A stretch of 64,000 bases of DNA from positions 1 to 64,000 of the forward strand of contig JADGJC010000025.1 of the NCBI GenBank assembly GCA_027596075.1, written 5' to 3'. Below, piece by piece: positions 47,085 through 58,667 of this stretch (position 1 is the first letter of the stretch; every line of letters starts with the position of its first letter). A model generated the notes under the pieces. That model was not told the origin of the DNA and did no database searches. It saw only the letters and a list, made by a program, of their open reading frames with translations. Both the position numbers and the translations under genes were made by a program. This stretch comes from Rhizophlyctis rosea (Eukaryota; Chytridiomycota; Chytridiomycetes; Rhizophlyctidales; Rhizophlyctidaceae).

Positions 47085-48149
47085 TCAGTGTATTATCGGA
47101 GTTATTGGGGCGGTACACAATACTTCTACAGCCAATGCTGTTCCCCGGGTTCTGAGGACATCCTCTTCCACATCCCCGCTCTCAAGTATATGGATGGATG
47201 ATGCTCTCGATAGCCCCTTTTTGACCTCACCCGATACCGTTACATGAATCCCAGTACTAGCTGGTCCGCTCCCCACTACAACAGTACGTACACCCATCTC
47301 CAACACCTCCCTTCTTCTGCTCCCCAGGCACGAGCTAGGTACAGGCTCTAATGCTGGTGGCAGGGAGCGCTTATCATCTGCACCAGGAAAGCTACCGTCG
47401 TCCTCCCCAGCTGTCTCCTCCGTCCCCTCATTCCCACAAGCGCACTCCGACTCGGAAACCCCAGAGTCCTGCATGCTTGGCAGCACATCCATCAAATCTC
47501 TCTCACTCATCCGGAGGTCAAAGTCCAGTAGAAATAGTAATTGCCTCTCCATCAGGTTGACCTCCGCCAGGGGAAAGAGCTCCGCAAACTCCGCCCATGC
47601 ACGGTTGTTCAGAGGTGCGTCACTGGTATATTTACAGCCAAGCAGGAGGGCGGCGAGTAGGAGGCGATGGGCAGTACAAGGTAAACCGCGTGCTGTTGTG
47701 GGTAGTTTTTGTGAGATGCGGCGGAGGTAGGTGAGTGCTGCTAGGACGGAGATGAGGTGAACGCGGCTGCGGGATGTGAGGGTGGAGAGGAAGTCGAGGA
47801 GGGTTGGTAGGGTGTTTATGGCATTGGGTGAAGTTGTTGAGTCGCAGTTGATGACCGTGGAGGCAGCGGACGCGACAAGATCTGTGAGAGATTGGGGATA
47901 CAGTTAGGGAGACAGTTTGAGATGGCACATGGAGGGCAACCGTGACTTCGGACATGAATACATACCTAGAATATGTGGGTTTATAGCTCCGTCTCTGAGC
48001 GACTTCCAAAGACCACCCATGCAGCAGCTCATATCGATTTTTGCTTGTTGGTGGTGAACGGCGGGACAAAGGAGGTTGCTTTCGCCAAGAAACTTCGAAG
48101 GAGATGTGTGAAGGAAAGTGACAGGTGGATGCCCAACACAGCAGGCCAT
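47085..48149 (-). CDS. Pho80/PCL-type cyclin
   Basis: Two exons on the minus strand, 48149-47966 and 47881-47085, giving 326 residues. Such cyclins bind and direct Pho85-family kinases in cell cycle, polarity or phosphate control. The first exon is Cys- and His-containing with no domain. The second opens DLVASAASTVINCD and continues through the cyclin box. LISVLAALTYLRRIS (helix 2), TAHRLLLAALLLGCKYTSD (helix 3), NNRAWAEFAELFPLAEVN and LMERQLLFLLDFDLRMSERDL are textbook for the family. The tail of about 110 residues is acidic and Ser/Gly-rich. It ends shortly after SMG1, so the two genes are convergent with 187 bases between their stops. PCL1/2-like is the nearest type, but the subgroup is not resolved. 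Confidence 0.85.
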
Positions 48150-49064
48150 CAAGAGTGATTAGCGCGTTGAAGACAACAGAGCTATCTTGTGATCTTGTGC
48201 AAAGAGAGCGGATCATCATTTTCGCACAGGTTATTTGTACTTCCCTGATTTTGTGCATTCTAATTCAGCAGTTTTTTACCCATCTTCCTTTCATATGAAC
48301 GCGGTAGAAGGCGCGCCGCCTTAGCTTCGCAGTTCGGGCAGTGATTTCGCCGAGGATGAACAGGATGATCTGCACCGGCGCTACCTCCGTTCTGTTCTTT
48401 GTCGGTGACAGTGGGGTCCATGGCCAGATAATGGTCCAGACCTTGCTTCCAAAAACTAGCGGGGTTTTATAATCAAAAATGATGAAATGGGTGACCCGAC
48501 GAATCGCTAAAAAATAAGAAATCAAGATGCTTCAATCATGCTTGGCGATGCCTCCTTGAACGAAACGATGAAAATGGGGCACTGACCATTGAGCTTGTGG
48601 GTCAGATGACAACAACTTGGAAACTCATCAGTTATCCGCGGCGGCTCCAGTGGGGCCAGGCGATCGTGTGAGGATCTTGAAGAAGTATGATGCGCGGGAT
48701 CTTGGCGGCATTCCTTTCATCGTTTAATGGACCATTCGATTCAACAAGAGCCTCCGGATTCCAAAATCGTGGTTATCGAGATCCAGGGACCGATCTCGTG
48801 TTGGGATTGAATCTTTTCGGTCTTTTTGAACAACCGAAGCATTGATGGGAGTGTTTACATTCATTCATTTTGGAGGCGTGTATGGGGATGTGTTTCGGGG
48901 TTATGAATCGATCCGTATTGATAATTGCTCACGCTGAAATTATTGACGTAGACAGAAACAGTTGGGCGATCCTTCCAGGAGTTCAGTTTGCTTACGTATA
49001 CGGGTACGGGCTTACGTTATTAAACCAGTCAGCAGTGCTCACCTGACGCGTGTGGGAGGACCAG
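48150..49064. other. divergent intergenic region
   Basis: Lies upstream of both the cyclin (minus) and the Ser/Pro-rich gene (plus). No coding frame supported, and no repeat or RNA gene seen. Confidence 0.4.
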
Positions 49065-50264
49065 ATGGCGGTAGCAAGGGTCCCATCTCTGGGAGTCCAT
49101 CTCATTAAAGTTAACCGATTCTATCATTCCTCAAATCGTAAAACAAACCAAGTTCCCAATTACATTGCTGCTGGCCAGCGACTGAAGAGCGCAAAGATGA
49201 TGACCATGCCTTCTTCCTCGTTTACACCTCCCTCAGCTTCAACACGATCTTATTCACCACCACCAGCACCATCACTGCCTCCACCGATCTTACCGCTCCC
49301 TCTCCCCCTTCCAATATCTTCTTCCAGTTTTGCCCAACCGGCACCTCCTCAGCGCGGACCATCACCACCCACCCCAGTACAAACGGCAGCTCCACCGTCT
49401 CAAATTCAAACTCGCCATAATACCCCACAGTCATTTACAGATCCGCCTCGTCCCTACCCACGCACATTGGTGCACCGACCAACACCTACAGATCTATCAT
49501 ATCTTTTTCATCCAGAGTTATTGGACCCTCTGGATCAATTTATGTTGCTCACCTCGCATCTGAGCAGTGCGGCGTCAAGCGATTTACATCACCACCATTA
49601 TAGCCCTCTCCCTACTTCAACTTCAATTACATCAGGCAATGCGCCGACATCATCATCAATACTAGGATCAGGAGCATACGGTGGTCTGACGGGAATCCCA
49701 AGCCCATCTTCAGAACCTTTTAACCCGTACGCAACCACTTCCAACCCCTTTGCATCGTCCTCATCTTCGTCCTCGTCTTCTCACAAAAACTCCGACGACG
49801 CATCATCAGCCGCAGCAACTACAACACCATCTTATGCGTCTATACAATCCTCATACCTATCGCCATACCGTGACTACCATCCGTATTACTCGCAGTATCA
49901 ATGGAGTCCGTGGTACCGCCAGCCGTCAAACGCCTTGATGTCCGCGGCAGCAGTGCAGGCACAGCGCATGCTTGCGGAAGCTTTGTTGGCAGCTTTAGAA
50001 CCACAGAGACTGACGTTTGCAGAAGAATTCAACGGACTGTTGACATATATGAATCCCACGGTGTGTGTCTTCATCTTTAGGATTCATGCAGTAGCCAATT
50101 TGCTCCTTGTTCCAGCAGATGGAAACGTTATTTACTGATGTTGCATCCCATTCCAGAGTGGTCATTGTTTTGCTTTCCACCAAGAGCCTGATAAAGTGGA
50201 GCCAACGTTTTTGCCTGCATTGTCAAGAATCTTGTACGGGGGGCATTCGCGTGTGGCGGCGTAG
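49065..50264 (+). CDS. Ser/Pro-rich protein of unknown function
   Basis: Two exons, 49065-50060 and 50157-50264, giving 367 residues if the first ATG is used. An ATG at 49197 (MMTMPSSS) is equally likely, since the stretch before it is less biased. Residues up to about 200 are Pro/Ser-rich (APSLPPPILPLPLPLP), then a Ser run and a Tyr-rich stretch (YLSPYRDYHPYYSQY). A helical segment follows (AAAVQAQRMLAEALLAAL). The conserved-looking end (FAEEFNGLLTYMNPTSGHC) continues into exon 2. No signal peptide, no membrane span and no known domain. The low-complexity content fits a disordered regulatory or RNA-associated protein. I do not assign a function. Confidence 0.55.
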
Positions 50265-50838
50265 GAGCCTAACGGGCCGTGAGTAACAAAATGAGATCTA
50301 TGCGCAGAAGGGTTTTAGATAGAATGTATAATGGGCAGAGCCTATTCCGTTAGAGTGTAAATAGAATGATCGCATCAATGAAGCAGCGTCCTTCTCGGAC
50401 AAAGTTTGGTGCTCAAATTACCGGCATGGTGCTCAGTGCTTATCTAAAGTGGTACATTGCCAAAATTAGTCGGTTCCAGCCACAGTAAACACGTCACCCA
50501 ATGATCAATCTGTCAACACTTTCTCTCCTCTGCTGTTTTCCATCTGCGTTGTTCCTACTCCCCCAACGTCGACAAGATCCACCAAGGTAGGGCGAAGAGG
50601 CATATGGAACGACCATACAGAATGAGGGATTTGTTAAGGATGGTGGCCTTTCGCTTTCGTCAAGAGTCTTCCTGCTGCTAAAAATAGGTCTGGAGCATAC
50701 CTGAGTTGTTTAGGTTTTTTGACAATCGTGTAAAGCCTTGGCTGCGGGGACACCTCCGAGTTTGTTTTGCAGCTTACTTTGACACCCATCTCCTTACCCC
50801 TATGTTTTGGCGCCTATCCTATAGGTCCCAACGCAAAG
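50265..50838. other. intergenic region upstream of 6-phosphogluconolactonase
   Basis: No coding frame supported. T-rich around 50510-50550 and 50650-50720, consistent with a promoter and 5' UTR. Confidence 0.4.
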
Positions 50839-51657
50839 ATGACCGCCACAACCATCTACGTAGCCCCCAACGCCTCCGCTATCTCCGCCAGCCTAAACCA
50901 CCTCATCTCCCACCTCTCCGCCAATGCAATCTCCCGCTCCGCCCGCTTCACCGTAGCCCTCAGCGGTGGCTCCCTCCCCAAAATCCTCGCCGCAGACCTA
51001 AAAAACAATACCACAATCGACTTCACCAAATGGCACATCTTCTTCGCCGATGAGCGTGTCGTCCCCTTAGATCACGAAGACTCCAACTACAAAGCGTGCA
51101 AAGACACTCTCTTCGACGCTATCTCCGTCCCGCGTGAACAGATCTACACCGTTGATGCATCCCTTTCGCATGACAAGGCTGCGGAGGAGTACACGCAACA
51201 GTTGAAGAAGGTGTTTGGGGGTGATGCGGTGCCGTCGATTGATTTGATTCTTTTGGGAATGGGACCTGATGGGCATACTTGCTCGCTTTTCCCTGGTCAT
51301 CCGTTGTTGGAGGTTAAGGACCGTTGGGTTGCTTCTTTGGATGACAGCCCGAAGCCTCCGCCTCAAAGAATCACCCTTACGTACCCTGTTGTTAGCAATG
51401 CGGAGACGGTAGCTTTTGTCGCAACGGGCGAGTCCAAGGCGGAGATATTGCATAACATTTTCGATTTGAAGCAGGATTACCCTGCCGGCAGAGGTATGGT
51501 GATCGTTTGGTTATGATTTTTCATCTTATGGGTTGCCACTTGACTAACATCACATCAATTTTGACCTGCAGTGTCAGCAAAGAAGGACCTCTTGTGGTTT
51601 GTGGATGAACCTGCAGCAAAGACTTTGCAAGCTCAGACAAAGTCTTACCAGCTATAA
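50839..51657 (+). CDS. 6-phosphogluconolactonase
   Basis: Two exons, 50839-51493 and 51572-51657, giving 246 residues. The enzyme hydrolyses 6-phosphogluconolactone in the oxidative pentose phosphate pathway, in the cytosol. Hallmarks in order are FTVALSGGSLPKIL, WHIFFADERVVPLDHEDSNYKACKDTLF, PSIDLILLGMGPDGHTCSLFPGHPLL and RITLTYPVV, ending LLWFVDEPAAKTL. Length matches the SOL/PGL family without any fusion to glucose-6-phosphate dehydrogenase. The intron splits codon 219. The first 300 bases use C-ending codons almost only, and the rest shifts to G/T-ending ones. Convergent with RRP12. Very secure. Confidence 0.95.
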
Positions 51658-52117
51658 ATTAGCACTGTATAAGATGTGAATAGAAAAGCGGACGCCCTTC
51701 ACGAAACCGCACTTTTGGAGATGTGCTTTGCGATGTAGGCGTGTGTTGAAATCTCTTACGTGGGCACCTATGAGTTCTGGCATTTGCATCTGGATTGGCG
51801 ACCCAACACTGCTGCAAAATCCGACCTTGGTTCCCAGGCGCACACTTTGGATGACTGCACCAACAGTGACCATATGCGTGGCGCAAAACACATGTCGGCA
51901 ATCTCTCAATCTCCTTCCATTCCCTCAAGTGCACAAAGAAGCCTGGCCTTCACTCGCACCACACCCTGCCAAAACAGCCCAAGTCAAGTAAATAATAAAA
52001 AAAGTGCATTCAAACAAATGTATACAAGTGATTTCACAAAAATACAAAAATAAAACTAATCTTCTACATGGGAGACCTTCCTCCCAAATACGCACACCTC
52101 CGTAGCTGACAGCCAAC
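51658..52117. other. convergent intergenic region
   Basis: Lies between the 3' ends of the phosphogluconolactonase and RRP12 genes. A-rich near 51985-52050, compatible with poly(A) sites on both strands. No gene. Confidence 0.4.
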
Positions 52118-55100
52118 TCACTTATGCCGCTTATTCCCCTTCCGCGCCGCCGCACTCTTCTGCGCCTTAGCCCGCTGCGCAGTCCCGACTTCCGATCCCT
52201 TCTGTGCGGCCTTAACGATACTCTTGAACGTTCCGGCTTGCTTCTTTTTCCTATTATGCCAAGAAAGTAACGAATCAAAAAAAGCAACAAGTCAGTAAAA
52301 CCTCCCTCGAGTATCACGCAAAAAAAGACCAAATCCAAAAAACAAACAAAGGACAAATCAAACGGAAACAATCAAGACACTTACTTAGGCCCCCCAACAG
52401 TTTTCGAATTCAACGGAATATACGCATACGGATCCGGCATCCCCGCCTTCTTCACATCACCTTTAGCCCTCTTCGCCTTATACTGCTTCCCCAACATCTT
52501 CGAAACCTGGCTTTCATCCAACCCCTTCTCACCCTTCTTGCCCTTCCCCATCGCTCCTTGTTTCCATCCCATCCCCGTTGCCCCACCAGCACCACCGACA
52601 CCAGCGTCATCATTCCCGTCGTCGTCGTCGTCATCATCCCCATCCCGTTTACGTTTGTTGGCGAATTTCACACGTCCGACGGGAGTGCGGACAATGGCGG
52701 CTTCGCTACGAAGAGACTGTTTATAGTAATCTTCCGTGTCCATCGCCTCCCCACCTTCCTCCTTCTCCTCCTCCACACCCTCACCCTCCTCATTAAACAC
52801 CCACTTCCCCGTCTCATCCCTCTCAAACTCCTCCTCCGCCCTCCTCCCCTTACCCCTCCTCCCAGAACTAGTCGTAACCCGACTAACAACATTCCGATCC
52901 AAGAAATCAACAACTTCCTCATCTTCTCTAATCATTGTTGATTCTCCTCCCTTCCCCTTCCTCGAACCAGAACCTTCACGTAAGGAGTCGGGGATGTAGG
53001 CATCGTCACCTTCGTCGTCGTCACCACTCGACAATTCACTCTCACTCCCATGTAAGGCGTCTTCAAATGCTTTTTGTCTTGCGCTCCGGACGGCGTCTTC
53101 GACTTTCTTCCCCCTCCCGGCCTTGATTTCATCGCCGTCACTATCCTCCTCGCCCTGCATCGCCTCTTTCCGTGCAGCAGCCTTCTGTTTCTTAAGCCTA
53201 TCCCGCCGTTTCTTGATGTTGACGATCAGTTTCCGATCAGCTTCAGGCACAAACCCTTCAATAGCCTCGTAGGAGAATTTCCGAACAAGTCGTTCAAAGA
53301 TATGCCGGACTTTAGATTTGAAGTGGGATTTGTGGTCGCGGGAGTGGGTGAGGATTGAGACGACCTAGGTGAAGAAAGGGTTCCATGAGTATTTCGGCAC
53401 CGATCTCTCACACAACAAGGAAAACACGGAACAAAGAGAACACCTACAATCTGCTCCAAACTCCCCTCCAAAACCTCCTGCCTCAAACAAACAACAACAA
53501 CCTTCACAAACCCTAACGCCGCCTTGATAATCTCCCTATTCCGACTCTCCATGAAATACATCACGGTCCCCACAAGTTCCTCCAACAACTCCTCATCCAT
53601 CATATCATGAAACTCAAACACCAACCGTCCCAAACTTGCTGTTGCCGCACTCTGCATAGACGATGTCGAACCTGCTAGACCGGCAGTGACCATCATCATG
53701 TATTCTCTTAACGAGACTTCTGGTGCGCGGTCGGGTGAGTCGTCCATTTGGGAATCTGAGGAGGAGGTGAGGAGTCCTTCTTGTAAGCCTCGCATGTTGA
53801 AAGGTCCACTACCAGGAGTCGCGCCACCACCAACACCACCAGCCATCCTCCGTCCCATAGCAACCAAACACTCATAACTCGCATTCCGCGCCTTCTCACT
53901 AGCCTCCTTAGTCCCTAACATAACCTCACTCAACGCAACCGGCACAAACTCCAACAACAACGCCCCACCATCACGCCCTATATCAATCGTCTCAGCAATC
54001 AACTGTAACACCTTCATTCTCTGTCGTTTCGCTCCTGAAGAGGTTTTGGAGAGTACTTCGGGGTCGAGGATGCGTTGGACGAGTTCACTCATGTCGTAGG
54101 TTTGAGGGGGGAGGAGGGGGAGGACTAGGGAGAGGGCTTTGTAGGTCTTTTTTTGCATTGTTGTATCGGTGTCGCGGAGTTGGCCGGTTAGGACGCGGTA
54201 GAAGGTTTGGAGGGGGGAGTTTGGTTGGGGTGTGTCGGATGGGGTCGTGACTTCTGGGAGGAAGGGGAGGAGGATGAGGAGGAGGTCTAGAATCGCATAA
54301 CTGCGTAGAAGGACGAGTTGAGATGTCGGGTCTGCCGAGTCGGGTTGTTGAGTTTGAGACTGGAGGAGGGTGCCCACGAGGTTAATGAAGAAGTCGTTGA
54401 CGGCTTGACCGTCGGCGATGAATAGGAAGCTGCGAATGGTCGGTTCATAGCGTTGGTTTTCCTTCTCGTGTAGACCTTGCAAAGCCTGTCCCTTCGCTGT
54501 CGTCTTATTCAAAATCGACGGGTCGACCGTGGTGTAGTTGTTACACAAAGTCGTCAAGAACTGGTTGCCATATTCCTTAAGCTTCTCCACACTCCGTTGA
54601 GCCTTCATAGCCGCCATCTGACGCGCCATCGACTCTTCACTTTCCTCCCCCTCTTCCTCCTCCTCCTCATCATCCCCCTCAGCAACCTCCAAATACCCAT
54701 CAACAAGCCTCTGCAACCCATCACAAATAATCGGCCTCAAATCCGGGTTCGACGGCAAATTCGGGAACACAGCCGCCGGTTGCGCCTGCAGGATCTGTCC
54801 CAACTTCATCCCGACACCGTCCTTCCCACCAAACGACATCTCCACATCCTCAGGAAGTGTGGCACACAACCCGGGGAAAAGATCCCAAATCTGCAAACCG
54901 AGAGTTTCGTACAATTTGGCCTCAATTTGACGGTTGGCGGTCCAGGATTCAGCGCTCTTGGTAAACATTTTTTTGGCGAGGGGGATGAGTTCTGAGCCGT
55001 AGAAGTGGAGAGTGTGGGAACCGAAGATGGGGGGAATCGTTCCAGGGATTTCGGGAATGGGGCGGATCATGGCTTGTCCGAATGTGGCAAGGAGGTAGGG

Positions 55101-56964
55101 GCGACGAGGCTGTTTGGGAACGTCGCCGAGGATGTTGAGAGGAACGTGGCTGATGAAATTGCCCAAGCCCATTGCTTGCACCGCTGCGGTCAGCGCACCC
55201 TCCAATTCCTCTTTGTACGGGAAGCTTTCGCCATAGGCCGGGTCGTCACGGAAAGCCATAACCAACTCCAATGTGTGAATCACAAGTTCTGAATTGGAAC
55301 TCCCCAAACGCTGATACCCAAAGCAACATGTCAGACAAGCTGCTCCACAAAGGATAAAATTTCACAATCTTTACATACCTCAAACAACATCTCAGCAATC
55401 CGCAAAATCCCACCCCACGCATCCCTATACCGAATCTGACTCAACCCCCCATTGACAACATCAATCATCTGCTCAACATGCGACTTCTTCTCCGAATCAT
55501 CCATCCCACCCAAAACCTCCTCCATCATTGAAGGCGTGATACAATTCTGGATCATCCCCATAAAGAGCTCAGTCCCCTTCTCCACAATAACAGGCTTAGT
55601 CGCCGACTGCCCTAAAAGCGCCACAAAAGTCTTCGAAAACACCGACGTGACCAACTCTGGGTATTCGTTCAAAGCGTACTGCCTATCAGGCGACGCGAGT
55701 TCTTCCACATCCGCTTCTGCGATCCGGGCCAAATCCGCCAACCGCGCAAACCCACGGCCGATGAGATCCAACCATGCTGGGATGAGCCCGACGTCGTTTT
55801 GGTAGGGTCGGATTTCGAGTAGGGCCAAGATGACGGAGTCTAGCAATGCCATGTCCAAGTGAGGGAAGATCCCACCCTTTCCTTGGCGTTCCTCCTCTGC
55901 ACCAGCACCGAAGAGTGCGTCCAAGACTTGGAAGACCCATTGTGTGACTACAGTGTTTCCCATGCCTGACGACCGAACGGGCAACTTCAAAAGCGTGTCG
56001 CACAGCTCACGCAACTTGCCTCTTGTTTTGTCATGTCCGCCTTGTACAGCCAAAACGGGCAAGACGGTCTTCAAAAACACGAGAACGTGGAGGACCTGCG
56101 CCTCGATTTCTTTCCGCTGTTTTGCGGAAGCGGAAGAGGCGGAGGCGGCGAATTCGTTGAGAGATTTGATGCTGAAGTCGATGGAGGTTAATGTGGCGGG
56201 GTGGTGAAGGGTTGGGGATGGCGGGCGGGCAAGGAGGCGTTTGACGGCTTCGTGCGCGCGTCGTCGGACTTTGGGGCGCGGGTCGACGGACATGATGAGG
56301 AGGATTTGGAAGAGCTTTTTGCAGGTAATGTCGCTTGTCCATGTTGCGTTGTCTTGGGCAGTGAGGAGGTATTCAAGGCAGGCGATGATCTGAGAGATAA
56401 CCATGTCAGTATCTCCATCGCAGGTCGTGGTTCAACAATGACTTACGGATCGAACGAGTGGTGCTTGCTCTTGATGAGCTTCGAGTGTAGCACCCAGCGT
56501 TTTGGATATATCTTGGAACTTTAGTTTTTGAATATTCACCGGAATGCTAGAGGCGCGAAAATCAGATACTGGGTGCTTGCCATCTTTTGATAACATATTT
56601 CACGCATACCGAGGGAAGACAATGGCAAGAAGATACGAAACAGCCACCAAGATGCCCTTCTTATCCTCATCATGAATCGCCTGTTCCCGCTGTTGCTCCA
56701 TGATGGTCATCTACTCCCAAAAAAAGGGGAGAATTTAGCCCCGAGCCGCTCGTAAAGTGCATAACATGAAAGTCTTACCAAAGCACCGAAGTACGCCAAC
56801 GGCGTAAGCGCCTCATTCTGTTCGCGGATAGTTTCCTCAACAGCCATGAGAATGACAGCAGCTTGCTTCTGGTTCTCTAACCCGGAACTGGTCTGAGTGC
56901 GAATTTTGGTGAACATTTCGTTATTCGCAAAGTCCGCGTCGGCGGACGTGTCCGTCACAGGCAT
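52118..56964 (-). CDS. RRP12: RRP12-type ribosome biogenesis HEAT-repeat protein
   Basis: Seven exons on the minus strand: 56964-56779, 56710-56610, 56546-56447, 56389-55379, 55310-53448, 53364-52385 and 52250-52118, giving 1457 residues. RRP12 is a nucleolar karyopherin-like scaffold needed for export and maturation of both ribosomal subunits. The N-terminal two thirds are paired helices of HEAT/ARM type (for example KLFQILLIMSVDPRPKVRRRAHEAV, then the NUC173-like block around NYTTVDP). The highly conserved stretch HFKSKVRHIFERLVRKFSYE, then IEGFVPEADRKLIVNIKKR, marks the family. The C-terminal third is charged, with Asp, Glu, Lys and Gly runs, and ends in the basic tail AGTFKSIVKAAQKG...RKGNKRHK, a likely nucleolar signal. 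Longer than yeast RRP12 mainly through acidic low-complexity inserts. It starts 395 bases from uS10m on the other strand. Confidence 0.92.
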
Positions 56965-57359
56965 TTCGTATGCGAGTGGGCACAAGGTAAGGAGCGGTTT
57001 CAATATATACTATGCTCACACCACCGGAGCGTGCCCGGGGTCACTTGTTAGGTTAATGGGTTTGTAGGAATGGGCAGGAAAAAGTGTAAAAACTGTGTGA
57101 GGTTGGAGGAAGACAGTCGAGTGTTTGATTACACGCCACATGCATGCGCCACATAGTAAATTTCCCCGGTGCAGTTCTGACCAGACCCGTCAAAAATAAA
57201 AAAGACTTTCCCCCTCATTAGCCTCATTTGGGATGATGAAGCCGTCGGCTTGAGAGCGCCACATGCACCGCCGCAAAGCCACATCAACACACACTCAGCT
57301 TTGCTCTTCACTTGTTCAATGTCCTGAGAACAAGAGATCAGCCTCAGTTCATATCAAAT
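56965..57359. promoter_or_regulatory. bidirectional promoter region of RRP12 and uS10m
   Basis: A 395-base divergent interval between two ribosome-related genes. It holds four plus-strand copies of GCCACAT within about 150 bases: 57135, 57148, 57258 and 57278. Two are extended to GCGCCACATGC or its near neighbours. These may be a shared transcription-factor site. No experimental support; the arrangement itself is visible. Confidence 0.5.
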
Positions 57360-58295
57360 ATGAGCGGGTCTTGGACAAGAATAGCGGAGCGGCAGACCCG
57401 CCGTCTATTACAGAAGGCAACGTCAAGAGGTCCGCGAGGTATGTGCCCATATCGCTTTCATTTTTTAAGGATCCGACCATTCAAAACACACACAGGAACA
57501 CCTGCTGGCATCCTGCGATCACTAGCAACCCAATCCCGACCCCAAAGCACTCTTGCAGAAGAGAAGTCATGGGGCGTACATAACCTCGAACGTACGTTAC
57601 ACGTCTCACGTAGCCACCCCACCCCTCACAACTAACCCCCAACACCCTCCCCCAACATCACAGTCCCAGAATCCCTCGACATCCCCGCAATCCCCGCCCC
57701 GCCACACCCCCATCAAATCCTAACCTCAACCCTAACCCTCCACTCCCACGTCCCCTCAACCCTCGACTTCCTAATCTACTTCTCCCGCCATATGGCCCAC
57801 GCATTCTCCCTCCCAACCGGCCCAATAATCCACCCCACAACCTCCCTAAAACGCTGGTGGATGCCCAAAGGCCCCTTCGTCCACGCAAAAACAAAAGAAA
57901 TCTTCGAAGAAAAGAAATACGCTCGCACCATCCAAACATTCGACTGTGACAAATCCTCTATCCTCCTATGGGCAGAATACATCCGCTCAAACCTTCCCGC
58001 TGGGGTAGATATGGAAATCGAGACGTACGAGTGGGTCGAGTTGGATAGGAAGCCGAGGGTTGTTGCTAGTGATGCTGTGGAGGCGGAGGAGGGCGCAGCG
58101 GAACAGGAGAGGAAGAAGAAGTTGTTGCCGCCGTTTGAAGAGCAGATTAGGAAGAGGAGGGAGGAGTTGTTGAAGGAGTTTGCTCAGCCGCCGAAGCCGA
58201 AGAAGAAGGCGCCTTTGCCGCCGCCGCCGCCGTATGATCATGCGAAGCGGAAGGCGGAGTTGAAGGAGAAGCATGGTATTACGTGGGATATTTAG
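57360..58295 (+). CDS. RSM10: mitochondrial ribosomal protein uS10m
   Basis: Three exons, 57360-57438, 57496-57591 and 57664-58295, giving 268 residues. It is a small-subunit protein of the mitochondrial ribosome. The N-terminus is Arg/Ser/Thr-rich without acidic residues, apart from one Glu, as in a presequence. The S10 domain runs from about residue 75: HPHQILTSTLTLHSHVPSTLDFL, SRHMAHAFSLPTGPIIHP, SLKRWWMPKGPFVHAKTKEIFEEKKYARTIQ and LPAGVDMEIE. The extension after it is Lys/Pro-rich (PPKPKKKAPLPPPPP) and ends KHGITWDI. Divergent from RRP12 and convergent with another mitoribosomal gene, mS29. Very secure family assignment. Confidence 0.93.
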
Positions 58296-58667
58296 ATTGT
58301 AAGATGGAGTAGGAGGTGGAAGATCAGGACGGGTTATGGGTACCGGTGAAGGGAGGCACAACACTGTAGATTCGTCTTGCACTGTATAATTTAATCATCA
58401 CATGTTATTTTAGACAGACAACTCGCCCCATTCTCTTGGAAGCCATTCCTCTGACGCCCATCTTCAATGGGTTTACTTTTCTATTCCTGATTCAAACCTC
58501 CGTACCCGGAAGAAAAATGACGAGCAGCATCGCGGTTTGGACAGACACCCCAAATTCCACGGTGCTTGTGAATCCGGACCCAGTAGTAGTAAATATTATA
58601 CAAAAATAACGTTATAGTTTAAACATTGTTTTGCATCAACGAACACAGTATGTGGAAGGATAGACTC
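58296..58667. other. convergent intergenic region
   Basis: 372 bases between the stops of uS10m and mS29. AT-rich at 58575-58640. No gene seen. Confidence 0.4.
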
